Positions 5,549-12,489 of a stretch of 32,146 nucleotides of DNA are shown in pieces (the first letter of the stretch is position 1; each line of letters starts with the position of its first letter). The DNA is from DASYYE01 sp035946955 (GTDB taxonomy: Bacteria; Actinomycetota; Actinomycetes; Streptosporangiales; Streptosporangiaceae): NCBI GenBank assembly GCA_035946955.1, contig DASYYE010000509.1, positions 1-32,146 on the forward strand, read 5' to 3'. Position numbers and translations under genes: made by a program. Below the pieces are notes generated by a model. The model ran no database searches. It saw nothing but the letters and a program-made list of their open reading frames with translations, and had not been told where the DNA came from.

Positions 5549-6385
5549 ATGGAACTGCTGCACTCGGGCAAGGTCAGGGAAGTCTATGAGGACCGCGGCG
5601 ACGTGCTCCTGGTCGCCTCGGACCGGGTCTCCGTGTATGACGTCGTGCTCCCAACCGCCATCCCGGACAAGGGGAAGATCCTCACCCAGCTCTCGCTGTG
5701 GTGGTTCGAGCGCCTCGCCGACCTGGTACCCAACCACGTGGTGTCAGGCACCGACGTGCCAGCGCAGTGGGCCGGGCGGGCGATCCGGTGCCGCCGTCTC
5801 GACATGGTCGCTGTGGAGTGCATCGCCCGGGGCTACCTGACCGGGTTGGGCCTGCGCGAGTACCAGGAGCACGGTGCGGTCAGCGGCGTCAGCCTGCGGT
5901 CCGGGCTGACCGACGGGTCGCGGCTGCCCGAACCGGTCTTCACCCCGACCACCAAGGCCCCGCCGGGCGAGGGTCACGACGAGTTCCTGACCTACGGCGA
6001 GGTGGCCGCCAAGGTCGGCGCCGAAACAGCCGGTGAACTGCGGCGGCTCACGTTGGAGGTGTACCGGCGGGGTGCCACGGTGGCTGCTGAGCAAGGTGTC
6101 GTCATCGCCGACACCAAGCTGGAGTTCGGCTGGGCCCCTGACGGCACGCTGGTGCTGGGTGACGAAGTGCTGACCCCCGACTCCTCACGGTTCTGGGCAT
6201 CCAGCGAATGGCGGCCCGGCGGCCCGCAACGTTCCCTGGACAAGCAGTTCCTGCGCGACTGGTCCGCCACGCTGACGTGGTGGGACCGGACTCCCCCAGG
6301 CCCAGAGATCCCGTCTGAGGTCGTCGAAGCGACGCGCGCCCGCTACGTGGAGGTCTACGAGCGCCTCACCGGGCAACGCTGGTAG
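5549..6385 (+). CDS. purC: SAICAR synthetase (phosphoribosylaminoimidazole-succinocarboxamide synthase)
   Basis: PurC joins aspartate to CAIR using ATP, making SAICAR in de novo purine synthesis in the cytoplasm. The 278-residue protein has the family hallmarks: N-terminal GKVREVYE and ASDRVSVYDV (nucleotide-binding part), GYLTGLG, FTPTTKAPPGEGHDE and the C-terminal signature IADTKLEFGW followed by GDEVLTPDSSRFW. Length is slightly below that of many actinobacterial relatives because the N-terminus is compact. ATG at 5549 has TAAGGA about ten bases upstream. It stands alone here with no other purine genes beside it, and converges on the small monooxygenase gene across a strong hairpin. Confidence 0.97.
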   Translation: MELLHSGKVREVYEDRGDVLLVASDRVSVYDVVLPTAIPDKGKILTQLSLWWFERLADLVPNHVVSGTDVPAQWAGRAIRCRRLDMVAVECIARGYLTGLGLREYQEHGAVSGVSLRSGLTDGSRLPEPVFTPTTKAPPGEGHDEFLTYGEVAAKVGAETAGELRRLTLEVYRRGATVAAEQGVVIADTKLEFGWAPDGTLVLGDEVLTPDSSRFWASSEWRPGGPQRSLDKQFLRDWSATLTWWDRTPPGPEIPSEVVEATRARYVEVYERLTGQRW

Positions 6386-6410
6386 ACGCGGCCGGCGTCG
6401 TGCCAGCTAG

Positions 6411-6476
6411 CGCCAGGCCCGCCAAGCGCCGCCCGTCGCTGCAAACAGCAGGCGGGCGGCGCCAGCAGGCCTGGCG
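6411..6476. terminator. Three-tier hairpin between convergent genes
   Basis: Three nested perfect inverted repeats share one centre: CGCCAGGCC (6411-6419) with GGCCTGGCG (6468-6476), CGCCGCCCG (6427-6435) with CGGGCGGCG (6453-6461), and GCTG-CAAA-CAGC (6438-6449). The structure lies between purC and the minus-strand ABM gene. It is symmetrical, so it probably stops transcription from both sides. Confidence 0.75.
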
Positions 6477-6483
6477 GCAGACC

Positions 6484-6786
6484 CTAGAACTGGTCAGTCG
6501 AGGCGACGGCCTCACAGATCGTGAGTTCGGGCGGGAGCGGAGTGATGCCCACCGAGACGATGAAGTCCTGCAGGTTCGGGTCGGCAAAGAACCGCTGGAA
6601 GTCCTCAGCCGTCTCCCACTCCTGGCTGATCACCACAAGGCCGTCACTGGCTCCCAGCCTGTGGTGGATCGCACCCTGCCCCCGGGCCTTGTCGGCGAAC
6701 GCCTCGAACTCATCGGCCCGCTCCACCAGTGCCCGGCGGAACATGCCCGTATCGCCCCGGAACTTCCCGATGATCAGCACGCTCAC
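6484..6786 (-). CDS. Small ABM-type monooxygenase-like protein
   Basis: This 100-residue protein looks like a dimeric ferredoxin-fold member of the antibiotic biosynthesis monooxygenase (ABM/YgiN-like) family: an N-terminal strand VSVLIIGKF, a helix with FRRALVERADEFEAFADKARG, then HHRLGASDGLVVISQEWETAEDFQRFFADP. Family members oxidise quinones or polyketides, or degrade haem, but many are uncharacterised; the substrate here is unknown. GTG at 6786 is chosen because AGGGAGGGG lies about eight bases upstream. A longer frame would run into the 6815-6850 hairpin. Confidence 0.75.
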   Translation of the reverse strand: MSVLIIGKFRGDTGMFRRALVERADEFEAFADKARGQGAIHHRLGASDGLVVISQEWETAEDFQRFFADPNLQDFIVSVGITPLPPELTICEAVASTDQF

Positions 6787-6814
6787 GGCGTGGTTCCCCT
6801 CCCTAGGATGGCTT

Positions 6815-6850
6815 CCGCCTGACGGCACAGCTGCGGGGGCCGTCAGGCGG
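6815..6850 (-). terminator. 12-bp hairpin after the ECF sigma operon
   Basis: CCGCCTGACGGC (6815-6826) pairs perfectly with GCCGTCAGGCGG (6839-6850) across a 12-base loop. It lies downstream of the minus-strand sigma factor/MDMPI pair and upstream of the ABM start, so it probably separates the two transcription units. Confidence 0.65.
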
Positions 6851-6920
6851 CCGTGGACTCCCCAGAGGGGTACGTCGCCGACCCGGTCGGCGGATCACCC
6901 GCTAACTGGTGAAATATCCC

Positions 6921-7787
6921 CTAGTCGAGGGCGAGGGCGGAGGCCGCCGTCAAGACCCGGCCCGCCAGGTCCGCGTCGCCGATGACGTGCAGGTCAAGGT
7001 CAGCCGGGACCACCCGGTTCCCGACCAGCCGGCAGAACCCGACCACGTCGAGGACGATCCCCACTGACAGCGACTCGTCCAGGGAGTCACCGATCCCCAC
7101 GTCCCAGGTGCCGCCACCGTGACCGGTCAGCACCAGGTGCACGCTCACCGTCTCAGCCAGGCCGGTCAGGGCCGCGCCGACCGGCAGCAGCCCCGCTGCC
7201 AGGCCGCTCATGAGCCGCAGCGTCGAGCCGTCGGGCACGGCCGGGGGCAGGGAGGTTACGCGACGGATGTCGTTGTCGTGGATCCACAGCTCGAACGCGC
7301 GGACGACCATCAGGGCAGCAACGGGCAGCCGCATGCCGTGCATCGCCACGTCCGCTGCCAGGTCACTGTGGGCGGCAACCAGGCTGAGCGTGCGGTCGGC
7401 GGCCTCGCGCCACTCAGTGCGGGTCTGCTCCGGGGTGCGCCCCGCCTGGCGGTCAGCCGCGGGCTGGGTCGAGCCGATGTGGTTGGCGTCGGCGACCTCC
7501 GGGTCGCCGGACAGGCTGCGGTGCACGTCCTCCTCGACGCCGGTCAAGTGACCAACCAGGCCCTGGACGTCCAGGTCGCGCAGGACAGGGCGCTGCCAGT
7601 CCTGGCTGTCCAGGGCGCACAGCATGCCGTAGAGCGCGTCGGCCGCACGGCTGAACGCCTCTATGGGAGAGATCTCGGGGACCGCCGGAACAGTCTGGCC
7701 GGCGGCACGCGCGCGGATGGCAGCCTCCAGCACCCGCGCTCGCAGGCCGGGCGGGGGCGTCACCGGCGCCGGTGTGTTCGCCGTCAT
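6921..7787 (-). CDS. MDMPI-family protein coupled to an ECF sigma factor
   Basis: The 288-residue protein has an MDMPI/DinB-like domain (mycothiol-dependent maleylpyruvate isomerase family) at about residues 43-195 and a C-terminal domain with GHGGGTWDVGIG. The family's metal-binding triad appears intact: H80 (LVGHLTGVEE), E166 and H170 (FELWIH). Residues 10-30 (PPPGLRARVLEAAIRAR) look like the start of actinobacterial anti-sigma proteins. Its start overlaps the sigma factor stop by four bases (ATGA), so the two are translated together. It could be a redox- or thiol-sensing partner of the sigma factor or a mycothiol-using enzyme. The context favours a regulator, but the conserved triad leaves catalysis possible. 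Confidence 0.8.
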   Translation of the reverse strand: MTANTPAPVTPPPGLRARVLEAAIRARAAGQTVPAVPEISPIEAFSRAADALYGMLCALDSQDWQRPVLRDLDVQGLVGHLTGVEEDVHRSLSGDPEVADANHIGSTQPAADRQAGRTPEQTRTEWREAADRTLSLVAAHSDLAADVAMHGMRLPVAALMVVRAFELWIHDNDIRRVTSLPPAVPDGSTLRLMSGLAAGLLPVGAALTGLAETVSVHLVLTGHGGGTWDVGIGDSLDESLSVGIVLDVVGFCRLVGNRVVPADLDLHVIGDADLAGRVLTAASALALD

Positions 7788-8479
7788 GACTGCTCCAGCA
7801 ACTGCCGGTCGAGGATCTGTTCAAGCTTGGCCAGTGCGAGCCTGAGCCGGGACTTGGCGGTGCCTTCCGGGATCCCGGCCGCGGCCGCGACCTCCCGGTA
7901 GGACAGCCCGTCGAAGTAGGCGAGTTCGACCACGCGACGCTGGCTGTCGGGCAGCAGGCTGACCGCGGCCCGGACCGCGCCGGCCACCTCCTGCGACATC
8001 AGCCCATCTCCCGGGGCCGCCTGGCCCTCCTGCGGGGTCAGCCGGTAGTGGCGCTCCTGGCGGGCGACCCGGCGCAGTTCGCTGCGCACCAGGTCAACGG
8101 CCCGGTGCCGGGCCATGACAACCAGGTACGTGCGCAGCGGGCCCGCGTCTGGGTCATACCGGTCAGGGTGGCTCCACAGCTCTACGAAGACTTCCTGCAC
8201 CACATCTTGCGCGGCCACGCCGTCCCCCAGCACACGCACGGCCGCGCGGTAGACGGCAGATGCGAGCCAGTCAAAGGCCTCCGCGAGTGCCTGATCGTCC
8301 CCAGCCGCGAGGCGTGCCCTCAGCAGCCCGTCCGTCCCCACCACAGACGGCACGCTAGCGCGCCACGCGGCCGGGGGCAACGCGTTCGGGGCACGAACGC
8401 GCAGAGACAGCGGGCCCAGCCCGGTGGGTGTTACGGCCGGGCCGAACACACCCACCTGGTAGAGCGCCGCTGTCTCCAT
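7784..8479 (-). CDS. ECF-type RNA polymerase sigma factor
   Basis: This group 4 (ECF) sigma factor directs RNA polymerase to a stress-type regulon. Region 2 spans about residues 63-135, with QDVVQEVFVELW and TYLVVMARHRAVDLVR. Region 4 spans about 172-222, with LPDSQRRVVELAYFDGLSYREVA and IPEGTAKSRLRLAL. The 231-residue frame is long for the class and residues 1-48 do not look conserved, so the true start may be downstream of 8479. The coupled MDMPI gene is probably its regulator. The overall sequence resembles SigK/SigL-like actinobacterial factors, but I cannot name the regulon. Confidence 0.92.
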   Translation of the reverse strand: METAALYQVGVFGPAVTPTGLGPLSLRVRAPNALPPAAWRASVPSVVGTDGLLRARLAAGDDQALAEAFDWLASAVYRAAVRVLGDGVAAQDVVQEVFVELWSHPDRYDPDAGPLRTYLVVMARHRAVDLVRSELRRVARQERHYRLTPQEGQAAPGDGLMSQEVAGAVRAAVSLLPDSQRRVVELAYFDGLSYREVAAAAGIPEGTAKSRLRLALAKLEQILDRQLLEQS

Positions 8480-8559
8480 GCCCCCCCGCGCCAGTAATCC
8501 ATGGGGGGTACGTCACCGGGTGTGCCGCCGGATCACCTCCGGCCGCACACAACCGTCGC

Positions 8560-9516
8560 TTACAGGCTGGCGACGCTCGCCTGCTTCTCGCGGACCGCTT
8601 CTGCGGCCGTGCGCAGGGCGGCAAGCTCGGTCTCGGTCAGGTCACGCTCCACTACGCGGACGACCCCACCGGCCCCGAGTTCGGCTTCCACGCCCAGGTA
8701 CACACCGGAGATGCCGTACTCGCCGTCCACCCATGCGCAGACCGGCATGATGGCGTGGGAGTCTTCGGCCACGGCGCGAGCCATCCGGGCTGCCGCCGCG
8801 GATGGCGCGTAGTACGCGGAGCCGGTCTTGAGCAGGCCGACGATCTCAGCCCCGCCGTTGCGGGTCCGCTCCACCAGCGCCGTGACATCTGCCTCCGGCA
8901 GTAGTTCGTGCAGCGGCTGGCCATTGACCGAGCATGCCGAGGGCACCGGCACCATGGTGTCCCCGTGGGATCCGAGGGTGAGCGTACGCACCGAGGAGAT
9001 GGGCACACCCAGGCGCTCTGCCACGAAGTAGGTGAACCTCGCGGTGTCCAGCATGCCGGCCTGCCCCATGACCCGGTGCTTCGGGAACCCTGACACGTTG
9101 GCGGCGAGCGCGGTCATCTCGTCGAGCGGGTTGGAGACGACGACGAGCACGGCCTCGGGGGCATGCTTGACCACGTTCTCCACCACGCTGCGGACGATCT
9201 TGGCGTTGACCTCGATCAGGTCCATCCGGCTCATGCCCGGTTTGCGGGGCAGGCCAGCGGTGACGATGACAATGCCTGACCCGGCGAGGGCCTCATAGCC
9301 TTCCCCGGACAGGCCGGTGGTCTGGCCTGTGACCTTGGTTTCGAAGCCCTCGACCGGCGCCGACTGGTTCATGTCGAGCGCCAGGCCTTCTGGCTTTCCT
9401 TCGATGATGTCGGTGATGACGACCTCGTCGAAGACGTCGTACTCGGCCAGGCGCTGTGCGGTGGTCGAACCGTAGAAGCCTGCCCCGACGACAGCCACCT
9501 TCCCATGACGGGCCAT
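8560..9516 (-). CDS. mdh: Malate dehydrogenase, lactate dehydrogenase-like type
   Basis: Interconverts malate and oxaloacetate with NAD in the TCA cycle. The 318-residue protein has the Rossmann motif GAGFYGS (residues 11-17), an acidic residue after strand two (VVITDI) that favours NAD over NADP, and the substrate loop RKPGMSR (residues 91-97). The LDTARF motif gives the Asp-Arg pair (D157, R160), and the catalytic histidine is H184 in LGSHGDTMVP. The loop sequence is of malate rather than lactate type. AAGGAG lies ten bases before the ATG. It follows icd by 25 bases on the same strand, so the two form an operon of adjacent TCA steps. Confidence 0.95.
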   Translation of the reverse strand: MARHGKVAVVGAGFYGSTTAQRLAEYDVFDEVVITDIIEGKPEGLALDMNQSAPVEGFETKVTGQTTGLSGEGYEALAGSGIVIVTAGLPRKPGMSRMDLIEVNAKIVRSVVENVVKHAPEAVLVVVSNPLDEMTALAANVSGFPKHRVMGQAGMLDTARFTYFVAERLGVPISSVRTLTLGSHGDTMVPVPSACSVNGQPLHELLPEADVTALVERTRNGGAEIVGLLKTGSAYYAPSAAAARMARAVAEDSHAIMPVCAWVDGEYGISGVYLGVEAELGAGGVVRVVERDLTETELAALRTAAEAVREKQASVASL

Positions 9517-9541
9517 GTTGTGCGGTCTCCTTATCCGGGGT

Positions 9542-10765
9542 TCAGTGGTTGAGTTGGGCGCGGAGGTTACTGGCCAGTGTCGCCAGGAACTCCTCGGTGG
9601 TCTGGAACGGCGTGTCGCGGCCGATCAGCAGCGCCAGGTCCTTGGTCATGCTGCCGTCTTCCACGCTGCTGACGCACACCGCTTCCAGCCTCTCGGCGAA
9701 GCCGGTGACCTCGGGAGTGTTGTCGAGCTTGCCCCGGTGGGCCAGCCCGCGCGTCCAGGCGAAGATGGAGGCAATGGGGTTGGTGGAGGTTGGCTTACCC
9801 TGCTGGTGCATCCGGTAGTGGCGGGTGACCGTGCCGTGTGCCGCCTCGGCCTCCACCGTCCGGCCGTCGGGGGTCATCAGCACGCTCGTCATCAGGCCCA
9901 GCGAGCCATAACCCTGGGCGACCACGTCGGACTCCACGTCCCCGTCGTAGTTCTTGCAGGCCCAGACGATGCCGCCCTCGCCCTTGATGACCTGGGCCAC
10001 CATGTCGTCGATCAGCCGGTGCTCGTAGGTGATGCCGGCCGCCTCGAACTCGGCCTTGAACTCCGACTCGAAGACGTCAGCAAAGAGGTCCTTGAACCGC
10101 CCGTCATAGGCCTTGAGGATCGTGTTCTTGGTGGACAGGTAGAGCGGGTACCCGCGGTCCAGCGCGTAGCGCATGGTGGCGCGGGCGAAGTCACGGATGG
10201 AGTCGTCGAAGTTGTACATGCCGAGTGCGACGCCGCCACCGGAGAACATGGCCACCTCGAACTCACAGCCTTGCGCCTGCGTGCCCTCGTCCGGCACGTA
10301 GGAGATCATCACCTTGCCTGGGCCCGGGACCACGAAGTCGGTGGCCCGGTACTGGTCCCCGTGGGCGTGGCGGCCGATGATGATGGGCTTGGTCCAGCCC
10401 GGCACGAAGCGCGGGACATTGGACACCACAATGGGCTCCCGGAACACAACACCGCCGAGGATGTTACGGATCGTCCCATTGGGGGAACGCCACATGTGCT
10501 TGAGCCCGAACTCGGCGACCCTGGCCTCGTCGGGCGTGATGGTGGCGCACTTGATACCGACGCCATGGCGCTTGATCGCATTCGCGGCGTCTACAGTCAC
10601 CTGGTCGTCGGTGGCGTCACGGTTGGTTATTGCCAGGTCGTAGTACTCAAGCTCGATGTCGAGGTAGGGGAGGATGAGTTCATCTTTGATGAACTTCCAC
10701 ATGACCCGTGTCATCTCGTCGCCGTCGAGCTCGACGACCGGGTTCGCTACCTTGATTTTGGGCAT
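9542..10765 (-). CDS. icd: NADP-dependent isocitrate dehydrogenase (homodimeric, eukaryotic-like type)
   Basis: Oxidatively decarboxylates isocitrate to 2-oxoglutarate, making NADPH. The 407-residue length and motifs (VELDGDEMTRVMW at the N-terminus, KCATITPDEARV, RSPNGTIRNILGG, IGRHAHGDQYRATD and AHGTVTRHYRMHQQGKPTSTN) match the homodimeric type shared with eukaryotes, rather than the E. coli Icd or the 740-residue monomeric type common in other actinobacteria. The SPNGTIRN phosphate/substrate loop is intact. AAGGAG lies upstream of the ATG, and mdh follows directly. Confidence 0.97.
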   Translation of the reverse strand: MPKIKVANPVVELDGDEMTRVMWKFIKDELILPYLDIELEYYDLAITNRDATDDQVTVDAANAIKRHGVGIKCATITPDEARVAEFGLKHMWRSPNGTIRNILGGVVFREPIVVSNVPRFVPGWTKPIIIGRHAHGDQYRATDFVVPGPGKVMISYVPDEGTQAQGCEFEVAMFSGGGVALGMYNFDDSIRDFARATMRYALDRGYPLYLSTKNTILKAYDGRFKDLFADVFESEFKAEFEAAGITYEHRLIDDMVAQVIKGEGGIVWACKNYDGDVESDVVAQGYGSLGLMTSVLMTPDGRTVEAEAAHGTVTRHYRMHQQGKPTSTNPIASIFAWTRGLAHRGKLDNTPEVTGFAERLEAVCVSSVEDGSMTKDLALLIGRDTPFQTTEEFLATLASNLRAQLNH

Positions 10766-10856
10766 AACCCTGCTTTTCTCCTTATCTCCTCGCCCAGCCT
10801 TCCCCCCTCGTCACGGCTGGTCTCCCCGCTGGCACCGCCTGCCGCGCGGGCACACC

Positions 10857-11171
10857 TCATGTCGGCAGGAGCAGACCCGTGGCCGCCAGCCCTGCCGCGA
10901 GCGCGGTCAGCGTGACCACGTCGGTGAATCGCTTCCTGGATGCGAGCAGTCCCGCCTGGGCCTGCGGGAGCACCAGCCTGGCCAGTGCCGCGACAGCGAC
11001 CGCGCCTGCCAGAGTCAAACTACCTCCCCTGAGCGCGTCGGCACCCCCCACTGCCAGCCACGCGAGCCCAGCCCCACAGCCCGCGACCACCACCAGATAG
11101 GGCAGCACCATCTCCCGCTGCGACGGGGCCTGGCGGGCGGCCTGTGCACCGGCCAGATGCCGCCCGGTCAA
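10857..11171 (-). CDS. DUF3017-type small membrane protein
   Basis: The 104-residue protein has about three hydrophobic segments, near residues 22-42 (MVLPYLVVVAGCGAGLAWLA), 49-68 and 85-103. Between them lies a basic loop, QAGLLASRKRF. This pattern matches the small actinobacterial DUF3017 family, which is typically found next to mdh or folD, as here. Function is unknown. The gene lies 91 bases upstream of icd on the same strand. The start at 11171 is uncertain because family-like sequence begins only near residue 20. Confidence 0.72.
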   Translation of the reverse strand: MTGRHLAGAQAARQAPSQREMVLPYLVVVAGCGAGLAWLAVGGADALRGGSLTLAGAVAVAALARLVLPQAQAGLLASRKRFTDVVTLTALAAGLAATGLLLPT

Positions 11172-11305
11172 GGCAGGTCCAGTGGTGTCCAGGCCCGGCC
11201 GCCGGGGCTGCTGAGCGGCCCGCCGGCCGCGACGAAACCCGCCGCATCTCTGGACACTCTGCCCGCCATATCTTGCATCTTGCCCTCTCTGCTAGTTCCC
11301 GCGCT

Positions 11306-11343
11306 CTGCTAGTCCCCACTCGCCCTGCTAGTCCCCACTCGCC
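11306..11343. repeat. Tandem 19-bp direct repeat
   Basis: Two perfect, directly adjacent copies of a 19-base unit (CTGCTAGTCCCCACTCGCC) occupy 11306-11324 and 11325-11343. A decayed relative (CTGCTAGCCCGCTCGCC) begins near 11391. The unit contains CTAG, which is rare in this kind of DNA. Confidence 0.85.
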
Positions 11344-11348
11344 TGCGG

Positions 11349-11365
11349 GGCGCCTTTGAGGCGCC
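11349..11365. terminator. Short perfect hairpin
   Basis: GGCGCCT-TTG-AGGCGCC is a 7-bp stem with a 3-base loop directly after the 19-bp tandem repeat. It could be a terminator or part of an intergenic repeat element. Confidence 0.4.
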
Positions 11366-11444
11366 GCCTTCCCTCGTCGCTCCTTCGCGCCCTGCTAGCC
11401 CGCTCGCCTCCGGGCGCCTTAGGCACTGTCTTCCCTCCTCGCTC

Positions 11445-11471
11445 CTGCGCTCGCTGCGCTCGCTGCGCTCG
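11445..11471. repeat. Three tandem copies of a 9-bp unit
   Basis: CTGCGCTCG occurs three times in perfect tandem at 11445-11453, 11454-11462 and 11463-11471. Slippage may vary the copy number between strains. Confidence 0.85.
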
Positions 11472-11793
11472 CTTCTCGCTCGTCAGTCCAGACAGCGCCG
11501 CGCCCTTCGGCCCGCGGGGGGCGCTCGTTGGTCCAGGCGGGCGGCGGCCTTTTGGGTCGTAGGGGGGAGTCAGTCCAGGCGGCAGCGCGACAGTTTGGGT
11601 TCGCGGGTTCGGTCGGAAGTGTAGCGGTGGTTTATGGGAGGTTCATGCCGACTCGGACGAACTCGGCCAGCCTGACCAGGCATGAACCAGAAACCGGTGC
11701 GGCGGCGGGAAACCCGTCCGGCTATGGGCGATACGGAGGGCCCCCGGCAGGGTAACCAGATCGTAAGGCATCACTAGCTACGGAGCCAGGCAG

Positions 11794-12459
11794 GTGAACC
11801 TCGTGGAGGGGCCCTACATTCGCATCGAAGAGACCGGCACGGTTGTTCCGCTGTCTCATGCGGTGACGACGGTCGGGCGCGGGAGCGGAGTCGACGTCCA
11901 TCTCAGCGACCCCAGTGTCTCGCGGCTGCACGCCGAGATCATCCTCCGTGGACCCTACGCATACGTTGCGGACCTCGGATTATCACGCAACGGCACGCGG
12001 GTCAACGGGCGACTGGTAGCACGGCGACTGCTCCAGGACGGGGACGTCTTGAGCTTCGGCACCGCGCGGTGCCGGGTCGGCGGCTTCCCGGAGGAGGACC
12101 TCCCAGCCGAGGTGGAGTTGCGGCGTTCAGCCAGCCCGGAACTCACCCGGCGTGAACTCGACGTGCTGACCTCGCTGTGCCGCCCAGCCCTGACGGACCA
12201 GGCCTTCGTGGCACCGGGCACCGCGCGCGCGATCGCTGCTGACCTCGTGGTCACCGAAGCGGCGGTCAAACAGCACCTGCTGCGCCTGTACCAGAAGTTC
12301 CGGATCCCGGAGGGCACCAACCGCCGTGTCCGGCTCGCCAACGAGGTGATCGCTCTTGGCCTGGTCAGGCCCATGCCGCCGGCCGAGCGGGTAGACAATG
12401 TGCCCGCCCAGCGGTCCGCCGGACCCAGCGTGACCACCGGTGCGGCAACAGGAGGATGA
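11794..12459 (+). CDS. FHA domain protein with C-terminal DNA-binding-like domain
   Basis: Residues about 8-95 form an FHA domain, which binds phosphothreonine, with the full set of ligand residues: GRGS (28-31), SRLH (43-46) and NGTRVNG (66-72). Residues about 115-190 look like a winged or LuxR-type helix-turn-helix: LTRRELDVLTSL, then TEAAVKQHLLRLYQKF. The protein could therefore link a Thr-phosphorylated partner to DNA. GTG at 11794 is used. The gene converges on a Ser/Thr kinase gene 30 bases away, the obvious candidate for making its phospho-ligand; that link is inferred. The C-terminal 30 residues are low-complexity. Confidence 0.88.
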   Translation: MNLVEGPYIRIEETGTVVPLSHAVTTVGRGSGVDVHLSDPSVSRLHAEIILRGPYAYVADLGLSRNGTRVNGRLVARRLLQDGDVLSFGTARCRVGGFPEEDLPAEVELRRSASPELTRRELDVLTSLCRPALTDQAFVAPGTARAIAADLVVTEAAVKQHLLRLYQKFRIPEGTNRRVRLANEVIALGLVRPMPPAERVDNVPAQRSAGPSVTTGAATGG

Positions 12460-12489
12460 ACCTGGGCGGCCGGGCTAGGACGCGGTCTG

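Larger units (their letters stand above)
11172..11793. other. Repeat-rich gap without a supported gene
   Basis: No gene is convincing here: translations are low-complexity. The gap holds a perfect tandem 19-bp repeat, a hairpin at 11349-11365 and a triple 9-bp tandem repeat. There are also many Cs and Ts on the plus strand between 11270 and 11500. The last 150 bases must hold the promoter of the FHA gene on the plus strand. The promoter for the DUF3017-icd-mdh genes should lie near 11172-11280. Confidence 0.6.

Noticed and set aside
9515..10915. 466-residue plus-strand frame opposite icd
   Set aside because: It lies antisense to a clear isocitrate dehydrogenase and has no recognisable motif.
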